Origin: Hypoxylon rubiginosum
Taxonomy: Eukaryota > Ascomycota > Sordariomycetes > Xylariales > Hypoxylaceae
Assembly (NCBI GenBank): GCA_902806565.1
Contig: CADCXA010000027.1
Location: 1,488,001-1,552,000 of the forward strand
Direction: 5' to 3'
DNA length: 64,000 bases
Below the pieces are notes generated by a model that saw only the letters and a list, made by a program, of their open reading frames with translations, was not told the origin of the DNA and did not search any database. The first letter of the stretch is position 1. Every line of letters starts with the position of its first letter. A program made the translations under genes and the position numbers. Below, piece by piece: positions 32,091 through 44,474 of this stretch.

Positions 32091-35000
32091 GATGCGGCAG
32101 CAGTGCCCGCAGCCAGCCTGCGAAGGCTGCTCGCTCTGGTGGAGGCCTCAGACTGGCAACAAAAGCGTGTCTCAATGGTAAGGATGGCTCGGATAGTCGT
32201 CTTCCCCGTGTAACTAAATGCAGGGGAGCGGTTGTGCCAGGGGTAGACTAAGAGAAGATATGTATGTATATTGGCAGCACGGCGGGGTTGACGTAGGGAG
32301 GATGACTTAGATATTCGAGAGTTATGTCTCTCGAGTCATGTAGTTATCTGCTTGAAGAACATCAAGTGGCTAAAGGAGACAAGCAGGAGAACGGAAATGA
32401 TAATCAAAGACACGTAACACAAGATGGACTAAGATCCAGGCATGTGGCAAGGCCGGGAGAGGGGCGCGTTCCAGTAGGGCGTAGAGCTCTCGAACGGGAT
32501 TCCCGCCCAACTGCAGCTTTTCTGTGTATCAGCCACCACCTCGGAATACTGCATAGAGGAGTCAGGGGGTTTAGACCAACGCAAAAGGGACGAGAGTGAC
32601 GAGGGTGACGAGAACATCATATCTGATAAATGTAGCAGGCGTACTATACCTTTTTCTAGGTAGGGTTTGGATTCCCACGGCGATGGGAGGACCAACGAGT
32701 GGCGATGGGGGGAGGGTCACGTTGGCGACGATCTGACGGATCGTATAACGGCGCCGACGGGTACTGAACCTAGAGGTTCAGGCAACCGGAGTGGTTTGGT
32801 AAGACGAGGTGCAAAAAGCCCAAACCAAAGTATTGGGTATGTATATGATCCAATGATTGCGGATTCACGGAGAGGTGGGGGTCAGATGAGGTGAAGTGTA
32901 GCACCGTTGTCTGCATGAAGCGACTGGTGATCCCGATGAAGGGGCTTAGGACTTGCTTTTCCTAGCGGGTAACTGAACGAGAGAGCTTCTGATAGGTTCA
33001 GCGAGGACGGATGTGACGCAGGAGAAGAATGACGAGAACGTGCCCCAGATTTGAATATTGGCGATGTCGAGTTGCCCGTGGAGGGCGTGGAGGGGCATCC
33101 AAGGGGTACCGAGGGGTTGATAAGAAAGGTACCTTACAGGAAAAAAATGGAGAACTTGTTCACAGAAGTCGAAGAGTCGAGCAGCTTCACGACGTCAAAG
33201 CTGCACGGCACTGTGATTTCTGGATAGGCCTAGGGCCTGAGGTCTCGAACCGCCCAGGAGCTAGTGGTGACGAGCTTCTATAGGTGCTAGCAACCTAGTA
33301 TCCCTAGGCCGGGATACTACCCAGGTACCTATCGCGCTACATATACGAACAGGTTGATATTTGGTTGGTTTGTGGATCAAATCCAGGCATTCGATAGTAA
33401 GTCCAGATTCATGTTTCGAGTTGAGCCGAGTGCGTATTGTATTTGATACGTAATAAGCTGGCTGAGCTGGTCGAGTTGCGTCAATAGTTCTATTGTACCT
33501 ACATGTTAGGATGTACATATGTAGGTAACTTCTAGGCTAAAGATTGATAACGACAAGCTTTGAAGCGCTAGAGCGCTACCTCATTATTTTTTTATTATTT
33601 TTTCATACAGGACTCCTCTTATTCTTCTATAGTGGGGCACGCCAGAACGGGAGCCACCTTTATTCACACTAACTAGAAATATATGTGCGCATTCTCTTTT
33701 CTTCCCTTCTACTATATTTTCTTATCACAGGCCTCGCGGGACATCTTCATATACTAGAGGAAAAAAGACTTGAAAAGGAAAGCCGGGCTATATCCGCTTC
33801 GAGTTTCTATATGATCTCGCGGCCGTGGGCGGATATATATCCCCCGCGCAAATCCCTGTTATCCTTACGCTATAACAGGCCCAGGTGCAGTTGCAGCGTG
33901 CGGCAGTACCAAAATATCAGAATACCAGAACACCAGGCAGGGCATTCAGTTCTTCGGGAATGGGGCTGCAGATGTATGTACATCTAGGTAGCTTCTTTCT
34001 CAGCCCCACCCTACCCAAGTGGTCGATCGATCCACATCACATCTCTTCTATGTATGTTCATATCCCCTCTTTCCCATTAAACAGTTCAGCCAATCAGAGG
34101 TTCTATCTTCACCCCGTGGCCTTCGACATCTCACACGCAAGGCTGAGTTGTGAGGAGTTAGCCGGAGTCACTCCCGAGTCCGGGGTCGGCCGGCAAATAC
34201 CGGCGCTCCGTCGTCCTCTCCGCCGTTCTATCATCGCAAACCTCTAAAATTCACTCGGCACTCTGCCCTCATAGATCATTTTCTCGTGTTCCTTGTTTTC
34301 TTCTTTTCTACGGTATGGTGAATGTCGTCTGAGGAGACCTCTCCTCGCTTAAAATTAAATCATCACACTCCACCACAGCCTTGAAAAAAAATTGAAGGGT
34401 GTACTCCTAACGAGAAAGAGAGATTAGCAAAGTTGGGCAAAGATCTATTGTCGATATAGTATCTCGTGCTACTTCTAACTCATATGAGCTCTTAGCTATC
34501 TACCTAAGGTAGGTAAGCATAGTGCCTATAGCTCGAATCGTGCGCTAGCCGTCAGTTGTGTAGGCACGTTTCTTAGCATTATTTGCGGCTGAAAGCTGCC
34601 CATTCTAGAGTTGCATTTCCGCTCTCTGTGTACTTTAAGCCAACTTGAATATTCTTGGTTTATCTTTTAGTGATAACACTCTAGTTAGAAACAGAAATTG
34701 CTCATTCGAAATGCAAGTGTATTACCAAGCGGTTTACTCTTGTTGCATTTTGCCATAAAAAATACACAAGATCCCCTTTCTAGATTTGGTAACTCCGAAG
34801 AGGAAATGACGTATCTATCAGGATGGTCATACTGCTATACTCTAGAGCAATAAGATTCAGATACCTACCTAAGGTAGTTGGCGTTTCAAGAGTCAAGGAC
34901 ATAGGCAGAGTCGGCAATTATACCTCTAACTTCTACCGATAGACAATCAGACATCCTATTGAAATTCTCTTTGTCTTAGATATCTACGACATACCTACCT

Positions 35001-35836
35001 AGGTACATATCACGCTATAACTCTCAAACAACTTTTATCGTTACAACCGTCAACTTCAGCATCGCATGTCGTAGAGCTCAAGAAGATACATCTAGGGCAA
35101 TGTATAGGATCTATGTCCCCAGAGTATATGTTCTGCCTCATCATAGAATGCTATTCATTCGGACATCATGTGAACAAGAACATCTCGAGAAAAGAAGCCA
35201 CCTGTCGCTACTAGATTCTTTAAAGGAAGGGGCTCAGTAGAGAAGTATAAGTTCCCGGTGACACGTATGGGTAGGAGTAGTGTTAACAACTCAGGAGAGG
35301 GTGACAAACTAAAACTGTTTACTTCGGAGAAAGGGAGAGGACGCGGAGGACTAATGAAAAGGGGCTACCATGCTGTGAGGGATGGCCTGTAATCACAACA
35401 CAATGATCGATTATTTCCACCACCATAACTCAACTTGGGCAGCCGAGACATTATAGACTCCCTACTAACCCATAGTAGGACGGGCTCCTTCCCAAATCCA
35501 TTCGTTTCGGTCTTGTACGTACCGAACCTAGATGGCCACCTATAAACCGAGCAACCGGGCATTATTGGCCAAAGTACACACACCTTGAGTAGCGATGATG
35601 ACCATATAGCAGAGTATACACCTTTACGGGGCATCAGGCATCGACTATCTCGCAAATGTAATCAATGCAGAACGGTTTAAACACACTAGACATAAATTTC
35701 CGAGTACCTTAAATAATATGTCGTTAAGTGTACAGCTCTTACGCTCCGATCTCGTCTTGTATGTATAGAAACTATCTACATAAGCCAGATATTCTCTCCT
35801 CGGCATTCTATATACGTCCTGATAGCACAATATAGA
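32091..35836. other. 3.7-kb non-coding interval
   Basis: It holds the pho81 leader and promoter at the left and the P450 3' flank at the right. No frame longer than about 120 codons has recognisable features. Bases 34300-35100 are AT-rich and carry TACCTAAGGTAGGTA-type palindromes at 34501-34516, 34862-34878 and 34992-35006. A CCAATCAG box lies at 34090-34097. Confidence 0.5.
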
Positions 35837-37903
35837 CTATCGTTTGACTGGAGTTAGGTATGCATAAAGAGGAATCCTACATATTCAAACCCCAAATGTT
35901 AGCTACAATTCGACAGCGAACTAGTAAAAGTGGGAAATAAGCAACTCAATACTGACCTGTCCCAAAGCGCGAATGATCGCTGCCTCTCAATCCACTTCTG
36001 ACTCTCGTCGGAGAGCTTCAAATCGAAGTCGTAGACGATCCGAGCAAGAATCATGCGCATCTCGGCGTATGCTAGGCTGTTTTTGCGCGCATACCGTTAG
36101 TCATATCACTTGATTCTGAGAGTCTGGGGTTTACCATACTTGCGACCGATACAATTCCTAGGACCGACATTGAAAGCCTGTAGAGCATCGAGCTTGTTTC
36201 CCGCCTTGGCCGCTTCTTCGGGCGTTGTCAAGAATCGCTCGGGGTTGAAGGTCCACGGGTCCTTCCAGTTGTCCTTGCTATGGTTCATCGACCAGTGCTG
36301 AACCTCGACAAACGTCTACATAGGCACGCATATTAGCTTCGGCTACTCTCGATCTCGGGATACACTCTTACACCACCGGCCACGAAATGACCTGCAATCT
36401 GCTCTCCTCCGGGGGGCACGACTCGGACTAGACCCGATGTTACGGGAGGGTAGAGTCGGAGTGCTTCGTTGAGAATTGCAAGCATGTACGATAGCTTATT
36501 GACTGAGTTGATGTTGATGTCATCTACGCTGCTGAATGCCGAGCGAACTTCCTGCTTGAGCCTCTCCATGATCTCGGGATGGGTCAGTAGCAAATACGTG
36601 GCACCGGATAGAGTAGTTGCTGTCGTCTCGGATCCAGCTAGAACAAGAATGAAAGCAGTCGAGGACAACTTCTCGAACGACAGATTCTAAATAGGGGTTG
36701 GACCCAAGTCAGTATTGGACATTTGACATATCCCTATCGCAAGAAAGGGGGTTGAGGGTTGGGGGTCAACATACCCATTCCTCACGTCTCTTAACGAGGC
36801 CCTCAAAGAGGTCATCGCGCTCCTTCTCCATAGCCAAGCGCGCTCTCACCATGTCGTCGGTATACTTTCGTACTCTGAGGACCGCATTCCTACCCAACTT
36901 GACGAGTATCTGCACGAGGTCGCCCAGGCCGACGTAGGTCATCGCCACCATGACGGCGCCGAACCGCACGCTCCTGAAGATGAACTCGATCCAAGGGTGG
37001 TAGTTGACGTTCTCGAGACAGTGGAACGACTGTCCGAAGACGAGGTTGCCTACGATGTCGAACGTCGTCCAGTTGTACCAAGCCTCGACATTCAGCTTCG
37101 TCTTTCCCTCGCCGCATTCCTCGTGTAGTCGCTAAAGCTATGGTTAGAGGCTACTCGTCGTTGACTTATATGTGATGATCGGAAAGATGGGTATGGGATA
37201 TATGCAGGACACGATTAAAGGGTAAACTGTTCTAGCTTCATGTCTCAGGGGGCGGACCAGGTCCTAGACCAACCAGCGCAGAGCAAAAAAAACCCCCAAA
37301 AAACCAAGGAAATTTTCCGATCACTAACCTTTAGTAACAGATCGATGTACTGCGCAATCATGGGTTCCTGCTGACGCATCGCGCTGTCGGAGAACCCGTG
37401 CGAGAGCGCGCGGCGAAACCGCGCGTGCTCTTCGCGGTCCGCGTTGATGATCGAGGGCGGTATGTGGCGGACGACCCGGTTGAACGTGGGGGCCTTGGAC
37501 ATCTCCGCCGCGCTGCTCTCGGCCCCGACGCGGTGGCCGTAGATGTCCTTCCACGCCCGCGGGTCGGTGAAGGAGAGGTGGCCGGGGCCGATGCGGACGA
37601 CGGGCCCGTACCTGTCGTGCAGCTTCTGGGTGTAGAAGGCCTGGGAGCCGGTGGCGTGCCGGATGGCCCAGGGGAGCGTCGACGCCCCGTACAGCTTCGG
37701 CCCGGGGAACTTGTGGAGCGGGTGGAAGAAGAGGTTGTAGATGACCGTCGACGCTTTATACGCGATGATCTGTACGACGTAAGCCTGTGATTGGAACGCC
37801 CCTATACACATCTCACGTAAGAACCTACCAAGCCAACTATGAGTACCACGTACTTGGTTAAGGTGGACGTCCCGACGCCCATCTTGTCGATTAGTTGTGC
37901 CAT
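35837..37903 (-). CDS. Cytochrome P450 monooxygenase (isotrichodermin C-15 hydroxylase-like class)
   Basis: Seven exons (37829-37903, 37329-37784, 36775-37131, 36372-36686, 36140-36315, 35957-36076, 35837-35876) close to 512 residues, normal for a microsomal P450. The N-terminal anchor (YVVLIVGLAYVVQIIAY) precedes the proline hinge FHPLHKFPGPKLYG. The oxygen-binding I-helix motif is AGSETTATT, the K-helix is NEALRLYPP (ExxR), and the heme loop is FNVGPRNCIGRN with the Cys ligand. The end reads LWDRIPLYAYLTPVKR. The class is the widespread one that public annotation calls isotrichodermin C-15 hydroxylase-like; that label describes similarity only. No synthase, transporter or regulator of a metabolite cluster lies next to it, so its substrate is unknown. 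The first intron is only 44 bp; the second is 197 bp. Confidence 0.93.
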
Positions 37904-38005
37904 TATCTTCACAGCAGAAGAAAAGTATATGTTGTTATTGGTTACATGGGAAAAGGAGATGATAGTGTGAAAAATCGATGATGTGTATACATGTACGTAG
38001 GTATG

Positions 38006-38012
38006 ATATATA
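38006..38012 (-). promoter_or_regulatory. TATA-like box of the P450 gene
   Basis: TATATAT on the minus strand about 100 bp upstream of the P450 start codon. The position suits a fungal core promoter, but TA-rich words are common in this gap. Confidence 0.35.
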
Positions 38013-38309
38013 CAGCGGCTGCCTCCCCACATGAGGCTTCCAAAGACATGCTGGCAATAATGCTATTATATATACCTCTCATCGAACTCATTTAATGCGG
38101 GGAATGGTAGCTAAGCGAGCCACGGCGCGGAGGATCTGAGTGGTGACTTCGGTGAGTACAAGCTGCCTCGGAGACAAAAGCCCAGTGAATATTACCGGAT
38201 CTTCGCGAGCCGGTGGCATTGCAGATCATCGCGCGTGCAAAAGGTGCTACTGAAGAGCTGCATACAAGGTACAATACGAATACCAACGTAACGTGTCGTG
38301 GCTGAGCGG

Positions 38310-38317
38310 CCAATCAG
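38310..38317. promoter_or_regulatory. CCAAT box upstream of the P450 gene
   Basis: CCAATCAG, the consensus for the HAP/AnCF CCAAT-binding complex, about 407 bp upstream of the P450 ATG. Confidence 0.35.
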
Positions 38318-38642
38318 ATCATTGCTAATTGTCTCTTCCGTCCTACACATCCTATGGAACTCGTTATCGGATTGTTTACCGCTTTAGGTAGGACCCTCAC
38401 AGAATATCGAATACGTCCATCTGATACCTAAGTAGGCGCTCGCAAGTCATTCGGATTCGGTCTAAACATTTGGCCGTTGAAGATTATATGACGAGACAAA
38501 TAGAATCTGTTTATATCAAGACCAATAGAATAGAACGCAGAGACTGACTGCGTACAACGCAACTAATCTGGGCATATCACTCGACGATGCCACACGCCAC
38601 ACGCCGCCAATAAAAACACTCTAACCTTAGGTAGCAGCTATC

Positions 38643-40164
38643 CTACTCTTTGTCGCCGGTCTTCTTGCTGGAGCTGACTAAGCTATCAGCCATAGCATCT
38701 GCTGTGGCTTGCTTGAGCCTCTCGCTATCTTCCATCTTGATCGCTCCACCGCTCTTCTCCTTCGCATCCTTCTCGTCTTCACTGTCACCAAGGCTAAAAG
38801 GATCATTGTCCGAGATCGGGTTCGGGTCGACTGACGATAACGGTTGCCATTTGCTCTGCTTGCCGGGAGGCGGAGTTGCGCTGCTATCCTTAGGCGGGAT
38901 TCTCGGAGAAGCTTCATACTGGTCGATATCCTCTATGCTCTCCTTGAAGGCGACTTTGCGACTATCGGGCTTGGGAGAGGTGGATGGAGGTGGCCTGTAG
39001 AGACTAGGGTTACCAGTTGGACGGTCTTGAGACGGCCCTGCTTATATGTTAGCCGTGTAACCTTCACATGTTGTAAACGGGATAGTACTGACGACCGTCG
39101 GGGTGAAGTCTCATGTCTGCAAAGTTGTCGCTGAGAACCTGCGGGTCGGCATCGTAACGATCATAATCCGTACTTCTGCGGGAGCCTTCTCCGCTGCGCC
39201 TACCCATCGGGCCATGCTGTTGGTGTTTGGAAGGCTGTGTTTCATCCTCTTCCTCGTCGTACTCTCCGTCGATCTTCTTCTTCAGGTTGGTGAACCAAGA
39301 GTTGACTTTAGTCTGAGTGTCGAGGAATCCCTTACGTAGGTTTTCCTTGATGACAGGAAGGTCATCGTCGATAAAGCTATGATCCCGGTCATACATTTCA
39401 TTGGGCTTAAGACCAGTCTCCTGTCGTCGATACGGGCCACCGGGGCTCCGATTCGTCGTTCTAGCTTCGTAGGCGCCAACATTGTCATAATGCTGTGCAA
39501 GCTGTCGAGCATAAAGCTCGTCCGCCTCCAGTTGCGTCATGGGAGTTCTAGGCCCAGTTGGTCGCGGCGGAGGCGGCGGAGGAGCAGGCTCGCGTTCGGG
39601 CTCATTCTGAACGGCATCGGGATCGCTCATGCCTTTTTTTCTTATGTTTAGAAACCATTCGAGTTCTAGATAGGATCATACATACCTAGAAGAGCATTGA
39701 ACGCCGGGTCAATCTGGCCACGGCTTGCGGCCAGAACTGCCTTGATGACAGGCACCTCGATATTTGGGAATGCCTCCTTCAGAATCAACTCGTTCTTCTG
39801 CTGTTCGGTAAGCGGTCGCGGAGGCTTCGGAGGCGCAGCTACGTCAGGGGCTATAGCTTGGTCGGCGGCTGGCGTGGTTGAGGTCGCAGTCGCAGTCGCT
39901 GCGGTAGTTGCAGGCGCAGGTGCGGTAGTGGGATGAGCACTTTCATCACCAAGAACGCCCGTCTCTTGAATGTCGTCGTCATCCATCTCGAAGGGACGTA
40001 CAGTCGTCGGAGATTCAGGCGTCGTAGAGGACGGGTTGGTCTTATTCTACAGATGCGAAGCGCGATGTTAGTAAACGTGGCGAACGTCGGGCTTTAGTTT
40101 TGAAAGGTTGTATAAACTCGTCCACGGGGTGCCTAAAACTTACCGTATCAGTTGGGGCCGACAT
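38643..40164 (-). CDS. cue5: CUE-domain ubiquitin-binding protein, Cue5-like autophagy receptor
   Basis: Four exons (40144-40164, 39686-40046, 39096-39632, 38643-39037) give 437 residues. Exon 1 encodes only MSAPTDT. A Thr/Ala/Pro-rich stretch leads to the CUE domain (LKEAFPNIEVPVIKAVLAAS, then GQIDPAFNALLGM) at about residues 88-130. Its FP and LL elements are the ubiquitin-contacting residues of the family. Downstream are PPPPPPRPTGPRTPMTQLEA, a conserved DELYARQLAQHYDN helix, and a disordered charged C-terminus. Cue5 links ubiquitinated cargo to Atg8 in proteaphagy and aggrephagy; Trp/Tyr-x-x-Leu-type Atg8 motifs in the tail are not decisive by eye. The donor of intron 3 (GTCGTC at 39095) is unusual and was chosen because it restores frame into GPSQDRPTGNPS. 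Divergent from the DHX35-like gene. Confidence 0.87.
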
Positions 40165-40839
40165 CTTGGCGGGTTGCGAAATGAAAGTGGAAAAAAGAAA
40201 ATTAATGGACAGGTGGAAACAATGTCGTATGAAGATGGTATTATTTCAGGAGTCACCGAAGATCACTTTGTCGTTGTGCGAACGCATAAAATATAAAACA
40301 GGAGTCAAGATCATAAGTGATTATGATACAAGCTATAGCACATGCGCGCACCTGAGCTTTGAGGGGCTGAGGGGCAACTGAGTTGCGACGCTGATGACGT
40401 CCCCCGCCACAGCCCACGGCATACCTAGGTACTATAACAGCACTGACATATTGTGGCTTGCACTGAACACTGCGCCGCAAGGCCCTAGGCTTCAGTGAAG
40501 TTGTAGGTACTGCCTGCAGGTTGCAATATTATTGGCTCATGAGCTTGACAGTGACTTCACAAGGAACTATCTACGGCTAACCTGACTTTAAAGTCATAGG
40601 ATTGTCCAATAATTTCGGATAATAGGAGCTTTATGCTTTATGATCGACTTACATATCTCAATTCATTCGCAAACCGGGCCCCTACTCAATCTTCCACCTA
40701 AGAAGAATTGGTGCTAGACTAGGCACGGACATAACCTCCATTCCACCATATCTCTGCAGTGTATAAACGAGCCTTGGGCAGAGAAGCACTGGAATAAAAC
40801 AACTTGTCACTATGATTTTTTCATAGGCTAGTATTCACC
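40165..40839. promoter_or_regulatory. Divergent promoter region, cue5 / DHX35-like
   Basis: 675 bp between divergent start codons. It includes a TACCTAGGTA palindrome at 40422-40431. No gene supported. Confidence 0.45.
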
Positions 40840-42894
40840 ATGGCAGAATTTCAACTCGGTGCAGATTTTATCCCTGCTCTTCATAAACCCTCAGCTTTGC
40901 TTCCCATTGCCAAGCATCATGATAGCTTGCTATATCTCATCGAGAAAAACCCTGTCACTATCGTCGTTGGCCAAACCGGCTCTGGCAAGACTACCCAAAT
41001 ACCCCAATTTCTTGAGAATGCCGGTTGGTGCTCTGGTGGAAAGGTTATTGCTGTTACTCAAGTAAGAGCCCCTTTCCTTTTTTTTCTATGATTCATTAGG
41101 TACTAACTGGTGTAAAAGCCTAGGAGAGTAGCCGCTACAACTGTTGCTATTAGGGTTGCCGAGGAATACGGTTGTGAGCTGGGGAAAGAAGTCGGTTACT
41201 CGATTAGATTCGAGGATGTAACATCTGCCACTACAAAGATCAAATTCTTAACAGATGGACTTCTCATTCGAGAGGCGTTGGTCGACCCTCTCCTATCCCG
41301 CTACTCAGTCATCATGGTTGATGAAGCCCATGAAAGATCCATAAGCACGGATATTCTTCTTGGCCTGTTAAAGAAGATACGGAAACGAAGACCAGAACTA
41401 CGGATAATAATCAGCAGTGCCACCCTTCAGGCCGAGGATTTCTTGAACTTCTTCTCTCAGCATTCCGACAACCAGGAACCCTCAGAGAACGGAAATGATG
41501 AGGTTGGCTCGATTATTAGTCTAGAAGGCAGAATGTACCCCGTGGATGTTCTTTATCTAGAATCGCCAACAGAGAACTATGTCGAAAAGGCTATATCCAC
41601 AGTATTTGAGATTCACACCAAAGAGCCAGATGGGGATATCCTTGTCTTCCTGACGGGCCGCGAAGAGATCGACACCGCCGTCCAGGCCGTCGCGGAACGA
41701 GCAGCTCAGCTTCCTTCATCGTCACAACCAATCCTCGCACTACCATTATATGCAGGCTTATCAACGGAGCAGCAAATGTTCGTATTCGATAGCCCGCCTG
41801 AGAATACAAGAAAGGTTATCTTCTCGACCAACATCGCAGAGGCATCTGTAACAATCGATGGCATTGTTTATGTTATCGATTCGGGCTTCGTGAAGCTGAG
41901 AGCCTTCGACCCCAGGACCAGCATCGAGTCTTTGACAGCAACACGTGTCTCCAAGGCCGCGGCTTCACAGCGTGCGGGAAGAGCTGGTCGCACCAAACCG
42001 GGAAAATGCTTCCGGCTCTACACCGAAAAGGCTTTCCAAGCTTTACCCGATGCAAATATTCCAGAAATACAGAGATCCAATCTTGCACCATTCATCTTAC
42101 AGCTCAAGGCGCTCGGGATTGACAATGTAGTACGCTTCGACTACCTGACGCCGCCACCTGCGGAACTCATGATTAAGGCGACAGAATTGCTATTTTCTTT
42201 GGGCGCCCTCGATGAATACGCTAAACTCACAAAACCGCTCGGCATGCGGATGGCAGAGCTTGCAGTTGAGCCCATGATGGCAAAAACTTTGCTGACGGCT
42301 TCATCATTTAACTGCCTGAGCGAAATACTAACGATAGCAGCGATGACGAGCCTTGGTGGCTCTATATGGATCCAAATTGAAGGAGAAAAGAGACAGGTAG
42401 AATCTGCACGACGGAAATTCGCGGCTGAAGAAGGCGACCACTTAACATTGCTGAATGTCTACCAGGCATTCATAACGAAAGGCAAGAAAGAGTCCAAGTT
42501 CTGCCATGAGAACTATCTTAATTTCAAAGCTATGACCCGTGCTGTCAGCATCAGAGCACAGCTGAAACGCTACCTGGAACGGTTTGGGATAGCGGTAGAC
42601 GAAAGCCTCAAGACGCCGGCCACCAACAAGGGAGAGCAGATTCGAAGATGCCTTACCACGGGTTACTTTGCTCATGCGGCACGAATGCAACCTGATGGAA
42701 GCTTCCGCAATATTGAAGGTGGGACGATGCTCCACGCCCACCCTAGTTCTCTAATGTTCAATCGCAAAGCCGATTGGGTCATCTTTCACGAGGTGATGGA
42801 AACTGGCAGCAAGATCTTTATTCGCGATATCAGTAAGATCGAAAAAGGGTGGCTTGTAGAGTATGCATCAGGATATTATCAGCTCAAGTCATGA
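40840..42894 (+). CDS. dhx35: DEAH-box RNA helicase, DHX35-like
   Basis: Two exons (40840-41061, 41119-42894) give 665 residues. Motif I GQTGSGKT is at residues 44-51, motif Ia is TQPRRVAA across the splice junction, motif II DEAH is at 142-145, motif III is SAT, motif V is STNIAEASVTIDG, and motif VI is QRAGRAGRTKPGKC. The winged-helix/ratchet (HA2) and OB-fold regions follow (LTLLNVYQAFITKGKKES, FRNIEGGTMLHAHPSS, DWVIFHEVMETG). DHX35 relatives associate with the catalytic spliceosome and are absent from budding yeast; the order and short N-terminus fit DHX35 better than Prp2, Prp16, Prp22 or Prp43. The acceptor at 41118 was chosen because it restores the PRRVAA motif. The protein is slightly shorter than animal DHX35. 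Confidence 0.92.
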
Positions 42895-44474
42895 TGACGA
42901 CAGGAATAATACATTCTGACGACGGCTGAATCCGACTGCCGCCTTGAGCCTACTCACCTACCCAAGATAGTTAAGGGTGCTTGTTAAAGAGAAGCACGCT
43001 TTGAAACAATATTGCACATTGAGGCTGAGACCGGAAGAGGGTAGCCAATGGCAAGGGCTAGTTTTGAAAAGAAACAAACCTACCGTTAGGTCGGTCCGCT
43101 AGACAAGCTTGAATCGTTCCCGGATTTATGGGATCTCTTTTTGATTACTGTATCTCCTGGTACATGGCAGAAGGGCGTCAGAAAAACTCGCGCCCGTATG
43201 AGTAACACTGTGCTTTACTGTGTAGTTAGGTAAGCCAAATTCATACAGTATATTACAGTGTTATTCATACGGGCGCGAGTTTTTCTGACGCCCTTCTGCA
43301 TGGTTACCTCCTTAAGAAGTAGGCAGTACGCACGCGGATTAGGTAGGATCAAAATTTGTTAGGCGTGTCACAAGTTACGTAGATCTATTTATAACGAGGC
43401 ATAACAAGGTCATTTACATACCTCTGAAGGAACAATTTGCTGCGATGGTAGAGCTTCGGACCTTGTACCTCATACTAGCAAGGTAAATGCTCGACTGGCG
43501 ATGGAAATACTCGTTGACGACGAATCTCCGCTCTGAGCGAGATACTAGGGCAAGGAAAGGGGAAGATTGCGTAGGTCTCGTGTCCCAGCCCGTGCCCACA
43601 GCTTTTTCACAAGCACGCAAAGCTAACAATTCAAGCAACGTAGCAAAGATACCAGGAAAAGGGGATAGAGAGATCATCTTCTTTTCGGACTAGGGTAGCT
43701 TACCCATGCTCCCAGCGTCTCCCTTGTTGCGTATGATTGGTTGGGCTCTCCTGTTCCTGCATTAGTCCCCCTTGCTAAGGCTAGGGACAGCACAGTGCTG
43801 AGCCTTTGGGAGACACTCATCGATGGCTTGTGGCGTCCACTGATATGCGTCTTCCCTCGAATGAATATCGGGTCTACCCAGTGGCCAGGACAGTGCCCTG
43901 AACTCGGTTGGCATTCTTCCCCATCTGAACCAGTGTATTGCCAGCTCCACCACCCCTTCGTTCATTTCCGCCATATTAAATTTCATTCGTCCGTTCTCCT
44001 CACCCTGGCCCGCTAGAGGTACTTCTGCGGTTGTACTCGGTCAATCGGTCTTCTTTTGTCCCTCTGATTCCTTTCTCTCCTTCATCCCATTCATCCAACC
44101 GCCTCGTCCAGGAGTTCGTCGACAATCACCTAACTGCCTGCCAGCGGGCGTGCCATTCTTTCGAAAATAATCTAACCTACAGTCATTCTTTTTTTATGCC
44201 CGGAAATAAGTCACTCATTTCGGCCTTTTGCCAGTCAGGCGTTAGTGTTGAGACGTCGATTTCGTAGAATAGCATTCGATTCTAGTATAATTAATTTTCG
44301 AAATCGAGGAATTATCTGCCAAGCCCAACGCGTCCTTCGATCTCGGCGATCTTCCAGCTTCATCGACGTAACTTCGCGGCCAATAAACCGTATTGAGAGG
44401 AATCAGCCAACCTTACACGAGTTATAGGGACGGTTCGGCGTCAAGGAACCGAGTGTGTGTGTGTGGTGGACGCG
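42895..44474. other. Intergenic interval with a palindromic element
   Basis: 1.6 kb between co-directional genes. It carries the 133-bp inverted-repeat element described separately. From about 44030 to 44460 it is the likely leader of the next gene, with pyrimidine-rich stretches. The frames at 43414-43677 and 43741-44016 show no domain. Confidence 0.5.
43167..43299. mobile_element. 133-bp palindromic MITE-like element
   Basis: Left arm 43167-43211 and right arm 43255-43299 are inverted repeats of 45 bp with a single mismatch (position 43202). They begin GCAGAAGGGCGTCAG. The 43-bp centre adds a further 6-bp pairing (43216-43221 with 43245-43250), so the whole element can fold into one hairpin. 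The trinucleotide ATG flanks both ends (43164-43166 and 43300-43302), a candidate 3-bp target duplication. There is no coding capacity. It lies about 270 bp downstream of the helicase stop codon. A non-autonomous DNA transposon is the best explanation; the superfamily is uncertain. Confidence 0.7.

Noticed and set aside
33240..33300. B-box-like GGTTCGAGACC on the minus strand
   Set aside because: Flanking bases do not form a T-stem or a cloverleaf.
35837..40164. A secondary-metabolite cluster around the P450
   Set aside because: Neighbours are Cue5 and a spliceosomal helicase on one side and a gene-free interval then Pho81 on the other; no synthase or transporter is present.
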